DNA of 64,000 nucleotides from the NCBI RefSeq assembly GCF_015645385.1, contig NZ_JADOET010000001.1:124001-188000 (forward strand), in the 5' to 3' direction. Positions 38,053 through 47,023 of the stretch are shown piece after piece (the stretch's first letter is position 1; each line of letters starts with the position of its first letter). Origin of the DNA: Winogradskyella marina. GTDB lineage: Bacteria; Bacteroidota; Bacteroidia; Flavobacteriales; Flavobacteriaceae. The notes beneath the pieces are model-generated. The model was not told the origin of the DNA, did no database searches, and was given only the letters and a program-made list of their open reading frames with translations. Made by a program: the position numbers and the translations under genes.

Positions 38053-38087
38053 GATGAGCTTTCAATTTGAGAGCTCATTTTTTTATG
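38053..38087 (+). terminator. Terminator after the DUF1573 gene
   Basis: Arms ATGAGCT..TCAA and TTGA..AGCTCAT followed by a run of seven T. Confidence 0.85.
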
Positions 38088-38145
38088 TATTTTTTCTATT
38101 AACCTTAAGAATTTTCAGAACTTAGCAATTTAAAACTAATACCAC

Positions 38146-39336
38146 ATGCCAACAATATCAAACAAAGGCATCCAGATGCCAGAATCACCAATTAGAAAAT
38201 TGGTTCCTTACGCAGAAGAAGCTCAAAAAAAAGGAAAAAACATTTACTACCTAAACATAGGTCAACCAGATATAAAAACTCCGCAAGTAGCTCTCGATGC
38301 TATTAAAAATGCAACTATAGAAACATTAGCATATAGTAGATCTGAAGGTTCTGAAAGCTACAGAATAAAAATTGCAGATTATTACAAACGCAATTCTATT
38401 TCGGTTTCGCATGACGACATTATTGTAACCACAGGAGGAAGTGAAGCTCTTTTATTTGCTTTTGGTAGCATTATGGACGTCGGTGACGAAGTTATAATTC
38501 CTGAGCCTTTTTATGCTAATTACAATGGGTTTTCAACAGCTTCTGGTGTGAATGTTGTGCCTGTAATTTCTAAAATTGAAGATAATTTTGCACTGCCTCC
38601 AATTGATGAGTTTGAAAAATTAATAACGCCAAAAACAAAGGCTATTTTAATTTGTAATCCAGGTAATCCAACTGGATATTTATATTCTAAGGAAGAAATA
38701 AAACAACTTGCTGCTATAGTTAAAAAGCACGATTTATTTTTAATAGCTGACGAAGTTTATAGAGAGTTTGTTTACGATGGCATTGAACATTATTCTGTTC
38801 TCCAAGAGCCAGGATTAGAAGAACACGCTATAGTTATTGATTCCGTATCGAAACGTTATAGTATGTGTGGTGCACGTATTGGTTATTTAGTATCGAAAAA
38901 TAAAGACTTCATAAAAACAGCTTTAAAATTTGCTCAAGCAAGATTGAGTCCACCGACTTTAGCACAAATTGCAAGCGAAGCTGCTTTAGACACGCCTCAA
39001 AGTTATTTTGATGATGTAAAAGAAGAATATGTAAAACGTAGAAACACAGTAATTTCGGCCTTAGAAAAAATTGAAGGTGTAAAAGTCGCTAAACCTAATG
39101 GAGCGTTTTACTGTATTGCAGAATTACCGGTTAAAAACTCTGATAATTTTGCAAAGTGGCTATTAGAATCCTTTGATGATAACGGCAATACCGTAATGGT
39201 AGCTCCTGCTGCTGGGTTTTATTCTACTCCTGGTGTTGGACTCAACCAAATACGAATCGCTTATGTGTTAAATAATGAGAGTTTAACAATTGCCGTAAAT
39301 ATTCTAGAAAAAGCATTAAAGGCATATAAAGACTAA
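38146..39336 (+). CDS. PLP-dependent class I aminotransferase
   Basis: The 396-residue fold type I enzyme has the class I/II aminotransferase signature, with NPGNPTGYLYS near residue 175 and the PLP lysine in SVSKRYSMCGARIGY near residue 240. The family includes aspartate and aromatic aminotransferases; the substrate cannot be chosen. The gene overlaps murB by one base at TAATG, so both are co-translated. The link to murB is common in Flavobacteriaceae. Confidence 0.88.
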   Translation: MPTISNKGIQMPESPIRKLVPYAEEAQKKGKNIYYLNIGQPDIKTPQVALDAIKNATIETLAYSRSEGSESYRIKIADYYKRNSISVSHDDIIVTTGGSEALLFAFGSIMDVGDEVIIPEPFYANYNGFSTASGVNVVPVISKIEDNFALPPIDEFEKLITPKTKAILICNPGNPTGYLYSKEEIKQLAAIVKKHDLFLIADEVYREFVYDGIEHYSVLQEPGLEEHAIVIDSVSKRYSMCGARIGYLVSKNKDFIKTALKFAQARLSPPTLAQIASEAALDTPQSYFDDVKEEYVKRRNTVISALEKIEGVKVAKPNGAFYCIAELPVKNSDNFAKWLLESFDDNGNTVMVAPAAGFYSTPGVGLNQIRIAYVLNNESLTIAVNILEKALKAYKD

Positions 39337-40349
39337 TGACTATTATTAACAATGCTTCTCTAAAGTCGTTTAACACTTTTGGTATCGATGCTAAGGCGCA
39401 GTCTTATTGTGATATTAACGACCTTGACACGCTTTATAATGTTTTAAAAAAGCATTACAAAACGCCATTATTTGTTTTAGGTGGAGGAAGCAATATGTTA
39501 TTAACTAAAGATATTGAAGCCTTGGTGCTTCATATTAACCTAAAAGGCATAGAAATCGTTAGTGACACTGATAACTCAGTTATTATTAAAGCAATGGCTG
39601 GTGAAAACTGGCATAATTTTGTCCTTTGGTGTTTGGAACACAATTATGGAGGTATTGAAAATTTATCTTTAATTCCTGGTAATATAGGTACAGCTCCTAT
39701 TCAAAATATTGGGGCATATGGAGTTGAGCTTAAAGATGTTTTTGTGAGTTGTGAAGCCATAAAAATCGATGATCAGTCCGTAAAAACATTTACAAATTCT
39801 GATTGCAACTTTGGCTATAGAGAGTCTATTTTTAAACAAGGCTTAAAAAATCAATACATCATTACAAGTGTTAACCTTAAACTTACCAAGACCAAACATC
39901 AATTACACACGGATTATGGTGTTATAAGAAACGAATTAGATGCTAATAGTATAAAAGCACCAACGATTCAAGACGTTTCAAATGCTGTAATTGCTATTAG
40001 ACAAAGTAAACTGCCAGACCCAAATGAGATTGGTAATAGTGGTAGTTTTTTTAAAAACCCTATTATTTCGGCTGAAGAATTTAGTGAATTAGAATGCAAT
40101 TTTCCAGATGTGCCTTCTTATAAAATATCAGATGAAGCTATAAAAGTACCTGCAGGATGGCTTATTGAAAAAGCTGGATTTAAAGGAAAGCGATTTAATG
40201 ATTATGGTGTCCACAATAAACAAGCCTTAGTTTTAGTTAATTACGGCAATGCCAGCGGGAAGGAAATTTTTGACTTAGCACAATTAATTCAAAAAACAGT
40301 AAAACGAATATTTAATATTAGAATAGAAACTGAAGTAAATATTATATAA
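39336..40349 (+). CDS. murB: UDP-N-acetylenolpyruvoylglucosamine reductase
   Basis: The 337-residue FAD enzyme makes UDP-MurNAc for peptidoglycan. It has the FAD-binding stretch PLFVLGGGSNMLL near residue 48, GIENLSLIPGNIGTAPIQNIGAYGVE, and the catalytic Ser in GNSGSFFKNP. It is a type I MurB by length, similar to the Escherichia coli enzyme. It ends before a terminator at 40352. Confidence 0.95.
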   Translation: MTIINNASLKSFNTFGIDAKAQSYCDINDLDTLYNVLKKHYKTPLFVLGGGSNMLLTKDIEALVLHINLKGIEIVSDTDNSVIIKAMAGENWHNFVLWCLEHNYGGIENLSLIPGNIGTAPIQNIGAYGVELKDVFVSCEAIKIDDQSVKTFTNSDCNFGYRESIFKQGLKNQYIITSVNLKLTKTKHQLHTDYGVIRNELDANSIKAPTIQDVSNAVIAIRQSKLPDPNEIGNSGSFFKNPIISAEEFSELECNFPDVPSYKISDEAIKVPAGWLIEKAGFKGKRFNDYGVHNKQALVLVNYGNASGKEIFDLAQLIQKTVKRIFNIRIETEVNII

Positions 40350-40351
40350 AG

Positions 40352-40383
40352 CAAAAGTCACAATTTTGAATTGTGACTTTTGA
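40352..40383 (+). terminator. Terminator after murB
   Basis: Arms AAAAGTCACAATT and AATTGTGACTTTT with a three-base loop. Confidence 0.8.
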
Positions 40384-40544
40384 ATTTAGAATAATTCTTT
40401 TGAAAATGCTATTAATCAACCTCTTATGAAGAAAAAATCATTCTAATAGTATATATTAAGCACCTATATGGTGTATTTAAGTATATTTACGTTCAGAAAC
40501 CTGATTTAGACTATTTAACCTACAAAAAACAATACTTTAACACT

Positions 40545-41078
40545 TTGAGTATAACACCTACAGAAAAAAAAATCATTGAATATCTCCAACAAGGAGATAA
40601 ACGCGCTTTGAATTTGCTTTATGACAATTATTCCAATAGTCTTTATGGTGTTATTTTAAAAATAACAGTGAATGAAGAAGTTGCACAAGACGCGTTACAA
40701 GAAACCTTTGTAAAAGTGTGGAAAAACGCTTCAAAGTACGATGCTTCCAAAGCTAAACTCTTTACTTGGTTATTTCGTATTGCTAGAAATACAGCCATTG
40801 ATAAACTGCGTAGTTTTAATAACCGATACCATAAAGAAGTCCAAATTGACACTTCTAACGTATATATATTACCAACAACAAACTTTAACCAAGATGTCAT
40901 GGACATCAAAGAACATGTTGGGAGACTAGAAGAAAAATATCAAATTGTGTTAGATGCCTTGTTTTTTCAAGGGATGACGCAACAAGAAGCCAGCGACGAA
41001 TTAGATATTCCACTTGGCACAGTTAAGTCTAGATTAAAAATAGGATTAAGAGAACTGAAAAAGGTTTACAATCCATAA
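40545..41078 (+). CDS. ECF RNA polymerase sigma factor
   Basis: The 177-residue sigma-70 family factor has region 2 (LYDNYSNSLYGVILKI to LFTWLFRIARNTAIDKLRSF) and region 4 (LDALFFQGMTQQEASDELDIPLGTVKSRLKIGLRELKKVY). The start codon in this reading is TTG; no ATG lies nearby in frame, so it is either TTG or a start further upstream. The anti-sigma gene follows 11 bases later. The regulon is unknown. Confidence 0.9.
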   Translation: MSITPTEKKIIEYLQQGDKRALNLLYDNYSNSLYGVILKITVNEEVAQDALQETFVKVWKNASKYDASKAKLFTWLFRIARNTAIDKLRSFNNRYHKEVQIDTSNVYILPTTNFNQDVMDIKEHVGRLEEKYQIVLDALFFQGMTQQEASDELDIPLGTVKSRLKIGLRELKKVYNP

Positions 41079-41089
41079 ATTATTTGATC

Positions 41090-41881
41090 ATGGAAAAAAA
41101 ATTACAACACTTTTTAAATTCTGACCTACTTAATAAGTATTTGGTTGGAGACATTTCTTTGGAAGAATCCAAAGAAGTAGAACACTTCATTTCTAAGTAT
41201 CCAGAAGCAGCTCAGGCTTATGAAAAGCTTCAAGATAATTTAGAGATTATTGCAAAAGCAGGTGCTGTAGATGTACCAAAGAATAGTTTAGAAGACATTT
41301 TAGACGCCTTAGAAGAAACAAATGACACTAAAGTAATTCAGTTAGTACAAGACAGAAAAACACCTTGGTACAGTATTGCAGCAAGTGCAGCAGCTATTTT
41401 ATTTGCAGCGACTTCGTTTATGCTCTATCAAAAAAACATTGAATTGAATAGCGAAAACAATGTTGTAGTTGATGAGATTTATGACTTACGCAGCGATATT
41501 GAAAATAACAATTCAAAATTAGATGAATTATCTAGAGAGTTGCTAAAACTCAACAATCCAGATTCTAAGAAGTATGTTATTAACGGTAACGATCGTGCTA
41601 AGAATCTTAAAACGGTAGCCTACATTAACCCTATTGAGAAAACCTCTATGATTGATGTAATTACTTTACCTCAATTACCAAAAGAGCAGGAGTACCAAAT
41701 TTGGGCTGAGTTGCAAGATAGAATGGTTAATCTAGGTATTTTAGATGAATCTGACCGTAAGTTAAAGCAGATCCCTTATATGGAAGATGCATTAGCACTT
41801 AGTATTAAAATTGGCAAAAAAGACAATGCCAAAGAAAATGACACAGAAGTTGCTGAAATTTCATTAAAAGATAAGCAATAA
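41090..41881 (+). CDS. Anti-sigma factor with RskA-like C-terminal domain
   Basis: The 263-residue protein has a cytoplasmic N-terminus with an anti-sigma fold (NKYLVGDISLEESKEVEHFISKYPEAAQAYEKL), one membrane helix (about residues 98-115, SIAASAAAILFAATSFML), a coiled stretch and a periplasmic RskA-type domain (YINPIEKTSMIDVITLPQLPKEQEYQIWAEL). It should hold the upstream ECF factor inactive. The ATG at 41090 is chosen over the TTG six bases earlier. Confidence 0.85.
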   Translation: MEKKLQHFLNSDLLNKYLVGDISLEESKEVEHFISKYPEAAQAYEKLQDNLEIIAKAGAVDVPKNSLEDILDALEETNDTKVIQLVQDRKTPWYSIAASAAAILFAATSFMLYQKNIELNSENNVVVDEIYDLRSDIENNNSKLDELSRELLKLNNPDSKKYVINGNDRAKNLKTVAYINPIEKTSMIDVITLPQLPKEQEYQIWAELQDRMVNLGILDESDRKLKQIPYMEDALALSIKIGKKDNAKENDTEVAEISLKDKQ

Positions 41882-41893
41882 GGTAATTACCAT

Positions 41894-41933
41894 AAAAAAA
41901 AGAGGCACAGTTTAAACTGTGCCTCTTTTTTTA
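41894..41933. terminator. Bidirectional terminator between anti-sigma gene and aquaporin gene
   Basis: A perfect hairpin AAAGAGGCACAGTTT / AAACTGTGCCTCTTT has an A-run on the left and a T-run on the right, so it can end transcripts from both sides. Confidence 0.9.
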
Positions 41934-41953
41934 TACTTGAAATTTAAAAAAGT

Positions 41954-42640
41954 TTACTCTTTTTCAAAAAATGATTTATGGATAATACCACCAATAACAG
42001 CACCCACTATAGGAGCTACCCAAAACAACCATACTTGAGACATATACGCTCCTTCTGCAAATATAGCCTGACTTAATGATCTTGCCGGATTTACAGATGT
42101 ATTTGTAATAGGAATACTAATTAAGTGAATTAAGGTTAAGGCTAATCCAATAGCAATAGGAGCGAAACCTTTAGGAGCTCTAACGTTTGTACTACCTAAA
42201 ATAACAATTAAAAAGAATGCCGTTAAAACCACTTCAGCGACTAATGCAGACATCATACTAAATCCTCCTGGCGACAAATTATCATAGCCATTAGCAGCAA
42301 ATCCTCCTACTCCATTAAAATCTGCTTTACCAGAAACTATAAGATATAGCACACCTGCAGCTGCAACAGCTCCAATAACTTGAGCAATAATATATCCCAA
42401 TAAATCTTTAGCTTCAAACTTTCCTCCAGCCCAAAGCCCAATAGATACAGCCGGATTAAAATGACCACCTGAAATGTGACCTACAGCAAAAGCCATTGTT
42501 AATACTGTAAGACCAAATGCCAAAGCAACTCCTAGAAATCCAATTCCTAATTCAGGAAATCCTGCAGCAAAAATTGCACTACCACAACCTCCAAATACAA
42601 GCCAAAACGTTCCGAAGAACTCTGCGAATAATTTTTTCAT
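41954..42640 (-). CDS. aqpZ: Aquaporin Z-like MIP channel
   Basis: The 228-residue protein has six membrane helices and two half-helices with the NPA motifs [11 protein letters not shown] (near residue 62) and [11 protein letters not shown] (near residue 183). The NPAR of the second motif is typical of water-selective aquaporins. It is a single gene on the minus strand, with a bidirectional terminator at its end. Confidence 0.94.
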   Translation of the reverse strand: MKKLFAEFFGTFWLVFGGCGSAIFAAGFPELGIGFLGVALAFGLTVLTMAFAVGHISGGHFNPAVSIGLWAGGKFEAKDLLGYIIAQVIGAVAAAGVLYLIVSGKADFNGVGGFAANGYDNLSPGGFSMMSALVAEVVLTAFFLIVILGSTNVRAPKGFAPIAIGLALTLIHLISIPITNTSVNPARSLSQAIFAEGAYMSQVWLFWVAPIVGAVIGGIIHKSFFEKE

Positions 42641-42744
42641 AATTCTTAAATTAATTAGTTAGTAAAAATATGTATTAGCAGTATGACACATAATCAACAA
42701 GTTAAGTCACATCGAAATGAGTAAGAAAATAAATGTAAAAGCAC

Positions 42745-42752
42745 TATCTTTG
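42745..42752 (+). promoter_or_regulatory. Bacteroidota -10 box upstream of the small Cys-rich gene
   Basis: TATCTTTG matches TAnnTTTG about 100 bases before the ATG at 42854; the leader would be long. Confidence 0.5.
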
Positions 42753-42853
42753 CATTCCATTTAAGTGAAACATCTTAACATTCAATACTTGTTTACTAAA
42801 GGAATTGTTATAGATGTTCCATCTGGCAATTAAAAAATAACAGACAAAAACAG

Positions 42854-43057
42854 ATGAAATTACTACTACTTACATTAGGATTATTAGCTCTTGCAGTGGC
42901 CGGAATAGCCATTAAAATATGGGCAAAAAAAGACGGTAAATTTGCAGGTACTTGTGCAAGCCAAAACCCTATGCTTAATAAAGAAGGTGAAGCTTGTGGG
43001 TTTTGCGGAAAATCACCAGAAGAATATAAAGACTGTAGCGAACCTCAACATTCATAA
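42854..43057 (+). CDS. Small membrane-anchored Cys-rich protein
   Basis: The 67-residue protein has one N-terminal helix (LLLLTLGLLALAVAGIAIKIW) and a soluble tail with four cysteines (GTCASQNP, ACGFCGKS, KDCSEP). The tail could bind a metal or form disulfides. I know no function. It is followed six bases later by a glycosyltransferase gene and is probably co-transcribed with it. A similar small protein with this Cys pattern is frequent in Flavobacteriaceae and is often labelled membrane or secreted protein. Confidence 0.65.
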   Translation: MKLLLLTLGLLALAVAGIAIKIWAKKDGKFAGTCASQNPMLNKEGEACGFCGKSPEEYKDCSEPQHS

Positions 43058-43063
43058 GCATTA

Positions 43064-44176
43064 ATGGTATTTCCCTCAATGCTATTTTATGCATTTATTG
43101 CAGTTGTTAGTATTCAAATAACATATTACCTTAGTTTTCTATTTTCTTTTAGTATTAAACGTGCCGAAACACGACTAAAAAAGCACATCCCAATATCTAT
43201 AATTATCTGTGCTAAAAATGAATCTGAGAATCTAAAGAAAAATATTCCGTCCATATTAAGCCAAGCTTATTCAAATTTCGAAATTGTTTTAGTCAACGAT
43301 AGTTCGTACGACGACACATTAGAAACAATGAAATCTTTTGATGCGGAAAACACCAACATTAAACTTGTTGATGTAAAATCTAATGAAGCTTTTTGGGGAA
43401 ATAAAAAATACGCACTTACTTTAGGCATAAAAGCTTCTAAACATGATTTTTTAGTGTTTACAGATGCCGATTGTTCACCGAATTCTGATCAATGGTTGGC
43501 ACAAATAAGCAGTCATTTTTCAAATGAAAATTCTATTGTTTTAGGTTATGGAGCTTATTCTAAAAAGAAGTTTTCAATCTTAAATAAGCTTATAAGATTT
43601 GAAACTGTAATGACAGCCTTACAGTATTTCTCCTATACCAAAATGGGAATACCATATATGGGAGTTGGTCGTAATATGGCTTATAGAAAAGAGTTGTTTT
43701 TCAATAATAATGGTTTTAACAACCATATGTCTATCAAATCTGGTGATGATGATTTATTTATAAATGAAGTCGCAAATGCGTCTAACACATCAATTTGTTT
43801 TACAAATGACAGTTTTACAATTTCAGAACCGAAAACATCTTTTAAAGCATGGATTCTTCAAAAACGAAGACATATTAGTACCGCTAAATTTTACAAATTA
43901 AAGCATCAATATTTATTAGGGCTATTTTATATTACCAATTTACTATTTTGGATTTTAGGTAGTTCTTTACTAATTATAGGGTTTTCATGGCCTTGGATTG
44001 TTGCATTAATTAGTTTACGCTTTATAATTCAATGGTTATGCTTTGGGTTTACCGCAAAAAAGTTTAAAGAATCAGACCTCATTCTATTTATGCCAATTTT
44101 AGAATTATTTCTCATTACTACACAATTAAGTATCTTTATAGCTAATCTGATATCTAAGCCAAAGCATTGGAAGTAA
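43064..44176 (+). CDS. Family 2 glycosyltransferase, membrane-bound
   Basis: The 370-residue protein has a membrane helix at the N-terminus (about residues 3-25), a GT-A domain with SIIICAKNESENLKKNI and the metal-binding motif DADCSP, a QxxRW-like region (QKRRHISTAK), and three helices at the C-terminus. It probably builds an envelope polysaccharide or glycolipid; the donor and acceptor are unknown. The ECF sigma gene starts ten bases before its stop. Confidence 0.88.
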   Translation: MVFPSMLFYAFIAVVSIQITYYLSFLFSFSIKRAETRLKKHIPISIIICAKNESENLKKNIPSILSQAYSNFEIVLVNDSSYDDTLETMKSFDAENTNIKLVDVKSNEAFWGNKKYALTLGIKASKHDFLVFTDADCSPNSDQWLAQISSHFSNENSIVLGYGAYSKKKFSILNKLIRFETVMTALQYFSYTKMGIPYMGVGRNMAYRKELFFNNNGFNNHMSIKSGDDDLFINEVANASNTSICFTNDSFTISEPKTSFKAWILQKRRHISTAKFYKLKHQYLLGLFYITNLLFWILGSSLLIIGFSWPWIVALISLRFIIQWLCFGFTAKKFKESDLILFMPILELFLITTQLSIFIANLISKPKHWK

Positions 44177-44712
44177 AAGAAGCCATAAATAAAGCGAAAA
44201 ACAATAATCAAATAGCATTCAATTTTTTGCTAGACACATATTGGAGTGATGTTTATGCGTTTCAACTTAAACGTACCATGAATGAAAATGATGCTGAAGA
44301 CATTACCATACAGACATTTTCTAAAGCATTCGATAAGATTGACACCTATAATGACGCTTATAAGTTTAAAACATGGTTGATTACTATTTCAAAAAATATT
44401 CATATTGATCTAGTTAGAAAACAGAAAAACACAATTAACAACACCTCTAAGGACAACGAATACCGTTATTTAGATATTGTTGACAATTCACCTACACCTG
44501 AAGATAAGATTATCACTGAGCAAAACCTTGCAAATCTTTTACGTGACATCAAAAAATTAAAACCACATTATCAGGAAATTATTAATTTACGGTATTTTCA
44601 AGAATTGAGTTACAAAGAAATATCTATTGAGCTTAACGAGCCCATTAACAACGTGAAAGTAAAACTTTTGAGAGCCAAGAAATTATTAGCCGAAATTATA
44701 GTTAAAAGCTAA
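44167..44712 (+). CDS. ECF RNA polymerase sigma factor, overlapping the glycosyltransferase gene
   Basis: The 181-residue sigma factor has region 2 (FLLDTYWSDVYAFQLKRTMNENDAEDITIQTFSKAF) and region 4 (HYQEIINLRYFQELSYKEISIELNEPINNVKVKLLRAKKLL). The start codon is TTG inside the glycosyltransferase gene. The stop overlaps an ATG (TAATG) that begins a decayed reading frame, suggesting that the sigma gene once had a coupled downstream partner, now broken. No anti-sigma gene is adjacent. Confidence 0.85.
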   Translation: MEVKEAINKAKNNNQIAFNFLLDTYWSDVYAFQLKRTMNENDAEDITIQTFSKAFDKIDTYNDAYKFKTWLITISKNIHIDLVRKQKNTINNTSKDNEYRYLDIVDNSPTPEDKIITEQNLANLLRDIKKLKPHYQEIINLRYFQELSYKEISIELNEPINNVKVKLLRAKKLLAEIIVKS

Positions 44713-45053
44713 TGTCTTCAACTTTCAAAAACTAGGTCTCCGTTTATTATTTGCCGCTGTTGTAATTGGTGTTTCGTACTTAGTAGAATTTACAAGAGTT
44801 AGAGCAGATTTTAATCTTAACAATCCGTACCAAATAATCTATTTGGCATTTGCTCCGTAAATGGGTTTATTGATTAACATTGCGACTATCGATTTATTTC
44901 TTCAACACCTTTTTTGCCATTATCAACTATACATTAATTTCTGGTAAATACACCCCAAAAAGCAAGAGACCTCGTTTAAAACTTCATATTTTATCCAGGC
45001 TAAAAATCATTTTTATCAGTGGCTTTAGCATCTGGCATCTCTCAATTCAATAA
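44712..45053 (+). pseudogene. Decayed gene for a small membrane protein
   Basis: This gap has no intact gene, but conceptual translation across lesions gives a continuous product of about 113 residues. It begins MSSTFKKLGLRLLF after restoring one A near 44730. It runs through helices AAVVIGVSYLVEF and IYLAFAP and hits an in-frame TAA at 44858. It then needs a second frame correction in a T-run near 44897 before DLFFNTFFAIINYTLISGKYTPKSKRP, ending at 45053. The ATG overlaps the sigma-gene stop. The family is unknown to me. Confidence 0.65.
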
Positions 45054-45075
45054 CCTATCTTTATTATTTACTTTG

Positions 45076-45083
45076 TATCTTTG
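45076..45083 (+). promoter_or_regulatory. Bacteroidota -10 box for lipA
   Basis: TATCTTTG matches TAnnTTTG, 22 bases before the lipA ATG at 45105. Confidence 0.6.
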
Positions 45084-45104
45084 TGACTTGAAATTGATAA
45101 TTGC

Positions 45105-45977
45105 ATGGAAACGAAAGTTGCTTCAAATATTTTACCAGAAAGAAAGCCAAAATGGTTAAGAGTAAAATTACCTACAGGCAAAAAATATACAGAACTTAGA
45201 ACCTTAGTTGACAAGTATAAATTAAATACAATTTGTACGTCGGGAAGTTGTCCTAATATGGGAGAATGCTGGGGCGAAGGTACAGCTACGTTTATGATTT
45301 TAGGAAATGTATGTACACGTTCTTGTGGATTTTGTGGTGTAAAAACAGGTCGACCAGAAACAGTTGATTGGGATGAACCAGAAAAAGTGGCTCGGTCCAT
45401 AAAACTAATGCAAATTAAACATGCTGTTTTAACCAGTGTTGATAGAGATGACTTAAAAGACATGGGAAGCATTATGTGGGCAGAAACCGTAAAAGCTGTA
45501 AGACGGATGAATCCTGAAACCACGCTTGAAACACTTATTCCAGATTTTCAAGGTGTTGAAAAACACATTGACCGGATTATTGATGTCGCGCCAGAAGTAG
45601 TATCTCATAATATTGAAACCGTGAGAAGATTAACCCGAGAGGTGAGAATACAAGCAAAGTACGATCGTAGTCTAGGCGTTTTAAAATACTTAAAAGCACA
45701 AGGGCAACGCAGAACTAAATCTGGTATTATGTTGGGTTTGGGAGAAGAACGCGAAGAAGTCATTCAAACACTTCACGATTTAAGAGCTCATGATGTCGAC
45801 GTTGTTACGATTGGTCAGTATTTACAACCGAGCAAAAAGCACTTACCTGTAAAGCAATTTATAAACCCTGATCAGTTTGATGAATATAAAGCTATTGGTT
45901 TAGAACTAGGCTTTAGACATGTAGAAAGTAGTGCATTAGTTAGATCTTCGTACAAAGCACAAAAACATATTAACTAA
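45105..45977 (+). CDS. lipA: Lipoyl synthase
   Basis: The 290-residue radical SAM enzyme inserts two sulfurs into the octanoyl group of E2 and GcvH proteins. It has both cluster motifs: the auxiliary cluster [13 protein letters not shown] near residue 45 and the radical [11 protein letters not shown] near residue 70, plus the C-terminal [11 protein letters not shown]. The stop overlaps the first base of gap, giving a TAATG junction. Confidence 0.96.
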   Translation: METKVASNILPERKPKWLRVKLPTGKKYTELRTLVDKYKLNTICTSGSCPNMGECWGEGTATFMILGNVCTRSCGFCGVKTGRPETVDWDEPEKVARSIKLMQIKHAVLTSVDRDDLKDMGSIMWAETVKAVRRMNPETTLETLIPDFQGVEKHIDRIIDVAPEVVSHNIETVRRLTREVRIQAKYDRSLGVLKYLKAQGQRRTKSGIMLGLGEEREEVIQTLHDLRAHDVDVVTIGQYLQPSKKHLPVKQFINPDQFDEYKAIGLELGFRHVESSALVRSSYKAQKHIN

Positions 45978-46993
45978 TGATAACTATAGCCATAAACGGA
46001 TTTGGCAGAATTGGCCGACGTGTATTTAGACTAGCTTTAAAGCATCCACAAATTCGTGTCGTTGGAATAAATGATTTGGCTGATACCAGAACTTTAAGTC
46101 ATTTATTAAAATATGATAGTATTCATGGCGTTTTAACAGACACCATTTCTTTCGACGAACATCATTTAATTGTTAATGGAGACCCCATTCCTCTATATGG
46201 AGAATCACATCCCAAAAATATTAATTGGTCGCAAGTACAACCCGATTTTGTAATAGAATCCACAGGAAAGTTCAAAACCAAAGCAGAACTTCAACACCAT
46301 ATTACAAATGGAGCAAAACGCGTTATTTTATCTGTTCCGCCGTTAGAAGACGATATTAAAACTATTGTATTAGGCGTTAACGATCAAACTATAGATGGTA
46401 CAGAAACCATATTGTCAAACGCTTCTTGTACAACTAATAATGCAGCACCAATGATTGCATTAATAAAAGAACATCTTGGCATTAAACAAGCCTACATAAC
46501 AACTATTCATTCTTACACAACAGATCAAAGTCTGCACGATCAACCTCATAAAGATTTAAGACGTGCAAGAGCTGCAGGACAATCTATTGTGCCAACTACA
46601 ACAGGAGCAGCAAAAGCATTGACAAAAATATTTCCTGATTTATCTGATGTTATAGGTGGTTGTGGCATTAGAGTTCCTGTTGCAAACGGCTCATTAACAG
46701 ACATTACAATAAATGTTGAACAACCAACAACGATTAAAAAAGTTAACGAAATATTTAAAAATGCAGCCAATAATGGCCTAAAAGGAATTATTGAATATAC
46801 CGAAGACCCAATTGTATCTATAGATATTGTTGGAAACCCAAGCTCATGTATCTTTGATGCGCAAATGACTTCTGTTATAGGAAACATGGTAAAAATAGTC
46901 GGTTGGTACGATAATGAAACTGGTTATAGTTCAAGAATTTTAGATTTAATTTGCGATTTATCGAACAAACAATCACTTTTATCGAATAAATAA
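45977..46993 (+). CDS. gap: Type I glyceraldehyde-3-phosphate dehydrogenase
   Basis: The 338-residue enzyme has the NAD-binding start INGFGRIGRRVFRLA, the catalytic cysteine in SNASCTTN near residue 152, and the C-terminal WYDNETGYSSR. The position after the first beta-strand (GINDL) suggests NAD use. The gene overlaps the lipA stop by one base, an unusual pairing of central carbon metabolism and cofactor synthesis. A second gap copy may exist elsewhere. Confidence 0.93.
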   Translation: MITIAINGFGRIGRRVFRLALKHPQIRVVGINDLADTRTLSHLLKYDSIHGVLTDTISFDEHHLIVNGDPIPLYGESHPKNINWSQVQPDFVIESTGKFKTKAELQHHITNGAKRVILSVPPLEDDIKTIVLGVNDQTIDGTETILSNASCTTNNAAPMIALIKEHLGIKQAYITTIHSYTTDQSLHDQPHKDLRRARAAGQSIVPTTTGAAKALTKIFPDLSDVIGGCGIRVPVANGSLTDITINVEQPTTIKKVNEIFKNAANNGLKGIIEYTEDPIVSIDIVGNPSSCIFDAQMTSVIGNMVKIVGWYDNETGYSSRILDLICDLSNKQSLLSNK

Positions 46994-46994
46994 T

Positions 46995-47002
46995 TATATT
47001 TG
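46995..47002 (+). promoter_or_regulatory. Bacteroidota -10 box for the hybrid kinase gene
   Basis: TATATTTG matches TAnnTTTG, 22 bases before the ATG at 47024. Confidence 0.55.
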
Positions 47003-47023
47003 TTCAAACCTAAAGTGAGCTGA

